6,647 nt of DNA from Acidobacteriota bacterium. GTDB taxonomy: Bacteria; Acidobacteriota; Vicinamibacteria; Vicinamibacterales; JAFNAJ01. Location: positions 1-6,647 of the forward strand of contig JAFNAJ010000148.1 of the NCBI GenBank assembly GCA_017860085.1, read 5' to 3'. The notes under the pieces are model-generated. The model had not been told where the DNA came from. It ran no database searches and saw only the letters and a list, made by a program, of their open reading frames with translations. A program made the translations under genes and the position numbers. Below are positions 1-5,130 of this stretch, in pieces (the first letter of the stretch is position 1; the number at the start of each line of letters is the position of its first letter).

Positions 1-1
1 C

Positions 2-1966
2 GTTGGGGCCCAGGCGCCGTCTCCACCACAGCCGATCGTCTTCCTCGACGTCGTCGTGCTCGACGACGCGGGCCGCCCGGTCACGACGCTGATGCCGGGG
101 GACCTGCGCGTGGTGATCGACGACGAGCCCAGGGCCGTGGTCGAGCTTCGCTACGTCTTCGGCGGCACGGGTGCCGGGGCCGCGGCGAGAGCTGGCGTCG
201 GCCATGCCGACACCAAGGTGGCGGCCGACCCCTCGCGCCTCATCCTCGTCGCCGTCGACGAGAACAGCTTCGCATCCGGCGCCGAGCAGGCGGTGACGTC
301 GGCGGTGCGCGCGGTCGGCGACGTGTTTGCGCCGGCCGATCGCGTGGCGCTCGTCACCCTGCCCCAGCCTCGAGCAGTCACGGCCGAGAGCGATCGGCAG
401 CGCTTTCGCGACGACCTCGGTCGCGTCCGGGGACGCGCGGCTGCGACCGACGTGGCTGCGGCGACGGGCGACCAGCGAGGGGCGGGCAGCGACCGCCCCC
501 TCCCGGGGCCTGAACGCACTGAAACGGCCGAGGAGCCCGGCAGACGGCTCGAAGTGCCTGCCGAGCCACAGCCGAGATCCCCGGACGCAGGGCAGGCCGG
601 TCGCGCGCAGCAGGCAGATGCGCCGGTGTCCAGGGCGTCGATCGACGTCCTTGCCGAGCTGCTCCAGGGCTGGCGCGACGTCCAGGGCCCCAAGACCGTG
701 ATCTACGTTTGGGGCGGCACGTGGGGTCCAGACCCGGCGGACCCGACTCGTCCCTACCAGCCCCGACGGGATCTCGACCGGGTCGTCTCGGCGGCGGCCG
801 TCTCGCGGACCGTGATTCACGCCGTCATGGTGAGGCGCTCGGTTCGGGCACGCGCCGACGCCGACCTCGAGCGCCTGGCGCGCGACACGGGCGGCGTGGT
901 CGCGATCACCGATCCCACGGGCACCTGGCCCGGCCGGCTCGCGGAGGTGATGGCGGGACGCTACCTCGTCGGGATCGAGGAGAGAAAGACCGACCGGGAC
1001 CGTGCCGTACGGTCGCTGAGCGTGAGCGCCACGAAGACCGGGCTCACCGTGCTTGCGGCACGCAGGTGGGCGGCCCGTGACGATCCGGCGCCGTCGCCGG
1101 TCGAGGCCGCGCCGGCGGCCGCCGCCACACGCGAGGCTGCTCCCTCGGCGTCCGGTCTGGCCCGCGGCCCGGTTCGCGATGCCGAACTGGCGACGGTCAT
1201 GGCGCGAGCCTCCGAGTTCCTCGAGGCGTACCTGCGCGACTTCTCGAGCGTCGTGGCCGAGGAGGAATACCTGCAGTCGGTCACGCATCACCGGGCATCG
1301 GGCGACTTCTCGCGCAAGTCCGTGCGGCTGCGGTCCGACCTCCTGCTGCTGCGCACGAAGAGCGCGCTCGACTGGACGCCTTTTCGCGACGTGTTCGAGG
1401 TGGACGGCAGGCCCGTGAGGGATCGCGAGGATCGCCTGCGCCGGCTGTTTCTCGAGCACCCGGACACCGCCCTGCAGGAGGGCGCGCGCCTCACGCAGGA
1501 GAGCTCGCGCTACAACGTCGGTCCCGAGGGGCGCACCCTCAACACGCCCACGCTGGGCCTCTTCTTCCTGCTGCCCCGGCACCAGTCGCACATCCGCTAC
1601 GAGCGGATCGGGGAGGACACGCTCGAAGGCGTTCGCGTGTGGCGGATCGGCTTCGAGGAGGTTCAGGGGCCGACGGTGATCAGCGACGCGCGCACGGGAC
1701 TGGACCTGCCTTCGAAAGGGGAGCTGTGGATCGAGCCCGCGACCGGGCGGGTCGTCAAGACGCTCGTCCGCTGCGAGGCCGCGGGGTTCAGGGATGAGCT
1801 GATCGTGATCTACCGGCGAAGCGACACGCTGGGGATGTGGGCGCCCGCGGAGATGAAGGAGCGCTACAACAGCGGCAAGGTGTTCGTCACCGGCGAAGCG
1901 AAGTACTCGCAGTTCCGGCGCTTTCAGGTCAGCACCGACGAGCAGGTCGGGGTGCCGAAGAGCTGA
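2..1966 (+). CDS. Acidobacterial VWFA-related exported protein, paralogue A (5' end outside window)
   Basis: The reading frame is open from base 2, so the gene starts upstream. Aligned with its paralogue at 3011-5086, about 27 residues, mostly the signal peptide, are missing. A GTG at 56 lies inside the conserved strand FLDVVVLD and is not the start. Of 654 visible residues, about 14-360 form a VWFA-like domain: an N-terminal β-strand module (DLRVVIDDEPRAVV), the first VWA strand (LILVAVDENSF, D86), RVALVTLP, GPKTVIYVWGGTWG (229-242), LERLARDTGG, and a closing segment RYLVGIEE...TVLAARRW. That closing segment matches the YYLLGY...VRARRGY pattern known from acidobacterial VWFA proteins. The MIDAS metal motif DxSxS is absent. 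A charged, low-complexity linker (about 147-210) interrupts the fold. A Pro/Ala linker (about 360-390) leads to a conserved C-terminal domain (about 394-654) with DFSSVVAEEEY, FRDVFEVDG, ESSRYNVG and GELWIEPATGRVVKT. Family placement is fairly sure; function and ligand are unknown. It converges on surE with a 36-base gap. Confidence 0.85.
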   Translation, partial: VGAQAPSPPQPIVFLDVVVLDDAGRPVTTLMPGDLRVVIDDEPRAVVELRYVFGGTGAGAAARAGVGHADTKVAADPSRLILVAVDENSFASGAEQAVTSAVRAVGDVFAPADRVALVTLPQPRAVTAESDRQRFRDDLGRVRGRAAATDVAAATGDQRGAGSDRPLPGPERTETAEEPGRRLEVPAEPQPRSPDAGQAGRAQQADAPVSRASIDVLAELLQGWRDVQGPKTVIYVWGGTWGPDPADPTRPYQPRRDLDRVVSAAAVSRTVIHAVMVRRSVRARADADLERLARDTGGVVAITDPTGTWPGRLAEVMAGRYLVGIEERKTDRDRAVRSLSVSATKTGLTVLAARRWAARDDPAPSPVEAAPAAAATREAAPSASGLARGPVRDAELATVMARASEFLEAYLRDFSSVVAEEEYLQSVTHHRASGDFSRKSVRLRSDLLLLRTKSALDWTPFRDVFEVDGRPVRDREDRLRRLFLEHPDTALQEGARLTQESSRYNVGPEGRTLNTPTLGLFFLLPRHQSHIRYERIGEDTLEGVRVWRIGFEEVQGPTVISDARTGLDLPSKGELWIEPATGRVVKTLVRCEAAGFRDELIVIYRRSDTLGMWAPAEMKERYNSGKVFVTGEAKYSQFRRFQVSTDEQVGVPKS

Positions 1967-1980
1967 GCGCGGCAGCCAGG

Positions 1981-2002
1981 CCCCGACACCTGTGGCGCGG
2001 GG
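1981..2002. terminator. Weak hairpin between convergent genes
   Basis: A 5-bp perfect stem, CCCCG (1981-1985) with CGGGG (1998-2002), encloses a 12-base loop in the 36-base gap between the first gene's stop and the surE stop. It could act on both strands. There is no T-run on either side and the stem is short, so it is at best a weak or factor-assisted terminator and may be chance in GC-rich DNA. Confidence 0.2.
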
Positions 2003-2866
2003 TCAGCGGGGCACGGCGATGGGCGTCCGGTTCTCCAGCGGACGGAGCGCCTCCATCGCCTTGGCATCGGTCGCGTCGAGCGTCATCGGCGTCAGCGTGA
2101 TGTAGCCCTGGAAGAACTCCGCCACATCCGTCCCGGGCTCGTCCCGCTTCACCTGCTCGTAGTCCGAGAAGCAGGCGCTCCGGTCCGTGGCTGGTGGTGT
2201 GCAGTCGTACAGCTGCTGGCTCGCCAGAACGCTGAGGCGCGTCACCTTCGTGCCCACCGGCACGCCGGCCGGAGCGTTGACGTTCAGGAAGAACCCCGGC
2301 TTGATCGCACCCCGCGTCCGGAGGTCGTCGACCAGCCGCCGTACGAACGCGGCGGTGGCGACGTAGTCGGTCTGCGAGTTGCCCGCCATCGACACCGCGA
2401 TGGCGGGGATGCCGCTGAACACCGCTTCGCGCGCGGCACCGAGCGTGCCCGACAGGTACACCGACGTGCCGAGGTTCTCGCCCCGGTTGATGCCGCTGAT
2501 GACGAGATGGGGCCGCCGGGGGACGAACTTCTCGAGGCCGACGCGAACGCTGGTGGCTGGCGTCGCCTCGATCGCCAACCCGAGCACGACCCCCTCGGTG
2601 GCGCGTCGTTGCACGACGATGGCGTCGGCGATCGTGATGCTGTGACCCTTGCCGCTCTGGTTCCGCGCCGGCGCAGACACATAGAGATCGCCGTACCCCT
2701 GGAACGCCTGGATCAGCGCCTGCAACCCCGGCGCGTCGTACCCGTCGTCGTTGGAGAACAGGATCGTGTAGCGCTCGGCGGCCTGCTGCTGTGCGGCAGC
2801 GCCAGGCGCCAGCAGCAGAAGCCACAGGATGACCACGGCCCGACGGGCCCGCACACAAGAGAACAT
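2003..2866 (-). CDS. surE: Exported 5'/3'-nucleotidase, SurE family
   Basis: SurE proteins are divalent-metal phosphatases that remove phosphate from nucleoside 5'- or 3'-monophosphates. The 287-residue product keeps the family signature: ILFSNDDGYDAPG (D40, D41), APARNQSGKGHS (S71) and VISGINRGENLG (N127). These match the metal ligands D8, D9, S39 and the Asn of the SGIN motif in characterised SurE enzymes. SGTLGAAREAVFSGIPAIAVS and GYITLTPMTLDATD are also typical. Unlike cytoplasmic SurE, it begins with a clear signal peptide: basic residues, the core VVILWLLLLA, then PGAAAQ with likely cleavage after A25. It should therefore act in the periplasm or outside the cell. C222 and C232 sit in the region that forms the extended arm in SurE, where a disulfide is possible after export. 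The ATG at 2866 is preferred over an in-frame ATG at 2881 because AGGAG lies 7 bases upstream of it. The gene is antisense to both neighbours, between two paralogues. Family call secure; substrate not known. Confidence 0.93.
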   Translation of the reverse strand: MFSCVRARRAVVILWLLLLAPGAAAQQQAAERYTILFSNDDGYDAPGLQALIQAFQGYGDLYVSAPARNQSGKGHSITIADAIVVQRRATEGVVLGLAIEATPATSVRVGLEKFVPRRPHLVISGINRGENLGTSVYLSGTLGAAREAVFSGIPAIAVSMAGNSQTDYVATAAFVRRLVDDLRTRGAIKPGFFLNVNAPAGVPVGTKVTRLSVLASQQLYDCTPPATDRSACFSDYEQVKRDEPGTDVAEFFQGYITLTPMTLDATDAKAMEALRPLENRTPIAVPR

Positions 2867-2873
2867 GGTTTCA

Positions 2874-2878
2874 CTCCT
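2874..2878 (-). promoter_or_regulatory. Ribosome binding site that fixes the surE start
   Basis: AGGAG on the minus strand lies 7 bases upstream of the ATG at 2866. It falls inside the coding stretch that would be used if translation began at the ATG at 2881, which argues for the shorter protein. The shorter form also gives a more normal signal peptide. Confidence 0.7.
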
Positions 2879-2888
2879 CATGCCGCTG

Positions 2889-2917
2889 CGCCTACCGCCG
2901 AGACCAGCCTACATCAA
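2889..2917 (-). promoter_or_regulatory. Possible surE promoter (weak)
   Basis: On the minus strand TTGATG (2917-2912, four of six matches to TTGACA) is followed after 17 bases by TAGGCG (2894-2889, only two of six matches to TATAAT). Transcription would begin near 2882, leaving a 16-base leader with the AGGAG site. The spacing is ideal but the -10 is poor, so this is tentative. Confidence 0.15.
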
Positions 2918-2933
2918 GCGGCCCGCCCGTCGC

Positions 2934-2962
2934 TTGCGCCCGTCGAGCCGCCTGCGTAGCAT
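2934..2962 (+). promoter_or_regulatory. Candidate sigma-70-like promoter for the second VWFA-like gene
   Basis: TTGCGC (2934-2939, three of six -35 matches) and TAGCAT (2957-2962, four of six -10 matches) are separated by exactly 17 bases. The predicted start near 2969 would give a leader of about 42 bases before the ATG at 3011. It is the best such pair I see in the 144-base divergent region, but it is based on consensus matching only. Confidence 0.3.
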
Positions 2963-3010
2963 GCAGTTGAGCCTGGTCCGAGAGAACCCGGGTCGGTTCA
3001 CCAACACATC

Positions 3011-5086
3011 ATGCGCGCGCGCTCGCTGGCATGCCTGGGCACTGTGGTGCTCGCTGCGCTCTCGGCGGGATCGAGAGTGGTCTCGTCCCGCGGCCAGGAT
3101 CCGCCGCGTCCCCAGGCACCATCCACGGCGTTTCTCGACGTCGTCGCGCTCGATGCAGGCGGCCGGCCGGTCACGAGCCTGAGACCCGAAGACCTGCGGG
3201 TGGCGATCGACGGCGAGCCTCGAAGGGTGGTCTCCCTTCGCTACGTCTTTCGAGGCGCAGGAGCCGAGGCAGCGGCGAAGGCGGCCGCTGCCAACGTCGG
3301 CACCACCGTGGCTGCCGAGCCATCGCGCCTCATCTTCGTGATCGTCGACGAAGACAGCTTCGGGTTCGGGGCCGAGAAAGGAGTCGTCTCGGCGGTCAGT
3401 CAAGTCGCCGATGCGCTCGCGCCAGCCGATCGCGTGGCGCTGGCGACGCTCCCCGAGCCGGCGGATGTCACCGCCGGAAGCGACCGCCGCCAGTTTCGCG
3501 AGGCCCTGGGCCGGGTCCGGGGGCGCGCACCGACAATTGACCTGAGCCTGACGGCTGCGGAACGGCTGCAAGCCCCGGACGAGGTTCGGTCGTCGGATTT
3601 CGAGCCCTCTCGCGATGCGCGCAAGGACGCCAGCGAGCGGACCGAACCGACCCGAGACCGCCAGCTGGATCCCATCGGGGAGCTGTCGCGAGCCGAGGCC
3701 GAACAACGTGACAGCACGGCGAGAACACGAACGTCGCTCGAGGTGCTCACGGACTTCCTACGAAGCCTGCGCGGTGTGCAGGGACCCAAGACCGTGATCT
3801 ACACGTGGGGCGGCACGTGGGGCGGTCACCCCACCGACCGCGGCCCTGCGCACGATCCCGCGCGCGAGCTCGATCTCGTGACTTCAACGGCCGCGGACGC
3901 GCGGGTCGTCGTTCACGTGGTCGCGGTGACGAAGTCGGGTGGGAAGCGTCCCGATCCCGTTCTCGAGCGCCTGGCCCGCGAGACCGGCGGCACACTGGTG
4001 ATGGCAAGCGCCAAGGGAGCGCCGCTGGAGCGGCTCGCCGCCGCGATGACAGGGCAGTATGTCGTCGAGGTCGAGGAACGTGCCGGCGACAGGGAGGGCG
4101 GCGTCCGGTCGCTGGACGTCTCGACCACGAAGAAGGGCACGAGCGTGCTTGCGGCTCGCAGATGGACGGCACGCGACGACCCGGTGCCAGCGCCGATTGC
4201 AGCGGCTCCGGCCCCGACCGTCACGCGCGACGCGGTTCCGGCGCCCGCCAAGCCTGGGTCCATCCCCCCTCGTGATGCCGAGTTGGAGGCCGTCGTGGCC
4301 CGGGCATCCGAATACCTCCAGTCGTATCTGCGCGAGTTCTCGAGCGTCGTGGCGGAAGAGGAGTACACGCAGACCGCCGTCGACTCCCGCCCACGGAGCA
4401 GGCAGACAGGCCAGCTCCAGATGACCCGCGAGTCTGTGCGCCTTCGGTCGGATCTCCTCCTGCTCCTCGCCGGGGACACCACCGACTGGATTCCCTTCCG
4501 GGATGTGTTCGAGGTGGACGGCAAGCCGGTGCGGGACCGCGAAGACCGGCTGCGCTCGCTGTTTCTCGAGAAACCCGACACCGCCATGCAGGAGGGCATG
4601 CGCATCACGCGCGAGAGCTCGCGCTACAACGTCGGCCGGGTCGAGCGAACGGTCAACACGCCCACCATGGGCCTGTTCGTGCTGCTGCCCCGTCACAGGC
4701 AGAACCTCCGCTTCGAGCGACACGGCGAGGACACGCTGGAAGGGGTCAGCGTGTGGCGGATCGACTTCGAGGAGGTCGCGGGCCCGACGATCATCCGCGA
4801 GGCGCAAACCGGCAAGGACCTGCCCTCGACAGGGGCGCTCTGGATCGATCCGACGACCGGGCGCGTGATCAAGACCCTGGTCCGGTGCGGCGACACGGGG
4901 TTCAGGATGGAGATGTCGACGATCTTCCGGCGAAACGACACACTCGGAATCTGGGCGCCGTCGGAAATGCGCGAGTCTTACTGGACGTACAACGGCACCT
5001 ACCGAATCACGGCCCTTGCCCGGTACGCGAAGTTCAGACGCTTCCAGGTCACGACCAACGAAACCGTCACCGTGCCGAAGGACTGA
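3011..5086 (+). CDS. Acidobacterial VWFA-related exported protein, paralogue B
   Basis: This complete 691-residue protein is a paralogue of the product of the first gene, with the same domain order. Residues 1 to about 24 are a signal peptide (basic MRAR, then a hydrophobic core); C8 is too early for a lipobox. Residues about 40-385 are VWFA-like: FLDVVALD, DLRVAIDGEPRRVV, LIFVIVDEDSF (D113), RVALATLP, GPKTVIYTWGGTWG (258-271), LERLARETGG and a closing QYVVEVEE...SVLAARRW. The MIDAS DxSxS is replaced by DEDSF, and the later DG position reads WGG. A charged linker (about 172-240) interrupts the fold, and a Pro/Ala linker (about 386-420) precedes the C-terminal domain (422-691). That domain has EFSSVVAEEEY, FRDVFEVDGKPVRDREDRL, ESSRYNVG, VWRIDFEEV and WIDPTTGRVIKTLVRC. 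Its strand-rich pattern hints at a LolA/LolB-like fold, but that is inference. No clear ribosome binding site precedes the ATG. The M14 gene follows after 44 bases, so they may be co-transcribed. Molecular function unknown. Confidence 0.9.
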   Translation: MRARSLACLGTVVLAALSAGSRVVSSRGQDPPRPQAPSTAFLDVVALDAGGRPVTSLRPEDLRVAIDGEPRRVVSLRYVFRGAGAEAAAKAAAANVGTTVAAEPSRLIFVIVDEDSFGFGAEKGVVSAVSQVADALAPADRVALATLPEPADVTAGSDRRQFREALGRVRGRAPTIDLSLTAAERLQAPDEVRSSDFEPSRDARKDASERTEPTRDRQLDPIGELSRAEAEQRDSTARTRTSLEVLTDFLRSLRGVQGPKTVIYTWGGTWGGHPTDRGPAHDPARELDLVTSTAADARVVVHVVAVTKSGGKRPDPVLERLARETGGTLVMASAKGAPLERLAAAMTGQYVVEVEERAGDREGGVRSLDVSTTKKGTSVLAARRWTARDDPVPAPIAAAPAPTVTRDAVPAPAKPGSIPPRDAELEAVVARASEYLQSYLREFSSVVAEEEYTQTAVDSRPRSRQTGQLQMTRESVRLRSDLLLLLAGDTTDWIPFRDVFEVDGKPVRDREDRLRSLFLEKPDTAMQEGMRITRESSRYNVGRVERTVNTPTMGLFVLLPRHRQNLRFERHGEDTLEGVSVWRIDFEEVAGPTIIREAQTGKDLPSTGALWIDPTTGRVIKTLVRCGDTGFRMEMSTIFRRNDTLGIWAPSEMRESYWTYNGTYRITALARYAKFRRFQVTTNETVTVPKD

Positions 5087-5118
5087 GCGCGCTGCTGCGG
5101 TCCGGCGATAATGTGCGC

Positions 5119-5126
5119 GGGGAGGA
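5119..5126 (+). promoter_or_regulatory. Ribosome binding site supporting a TTG start
   Basis: GGGGAGGA lies just upstream of the TTG at 5131, with 5 bases between the GGAGG core and the start codon. No ATG or GTG in this frame near it would leave a full signal peptide, so the site decides in favour of TTG. Confidence 0.65.
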
Positions 5127-5130
5127 CCCG

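Noticed and set aside
56..58. GTG at 56 as the start of the first gene
   Set aside because: The frame is open upstream and codes for a strand (FLDVV) shared with the paralogue, so the start lies outside the window.
1929..2858. Alternative minus-strand frame of 309 codons across surE
   Set aside because: It lies out of frame with the SurE motifs and is Arg/Gly-rich low-complexity sequence.
2879..2881. ATG at 2881 as the surE start
   Set aside because: AGGAG is correctly spaced for the ATG at 2866 and would be inside the coding region of the longer form.
3023..3034. Possible lipobox (SLAC, C8) in the second VWFA-like protein
   Set aside because: The cysteine is at position 8, before the hydrophobic core, so it cannot be a lipoprotein cleavage site.
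3884..4807. Minus-strand open frame of 307 codons antisense to the second VWFA-like gene
   Set aside because: It is a composition shadow in His/Arg/Ala-rich sequence, with no ribosome binding site or motifs seen.
5107..5112. GATAAT as a -10 element for the M14 gene
   Set aside because: No -35 sits at a proper distance, and the predicted start would fall right on the ribosome binding site.
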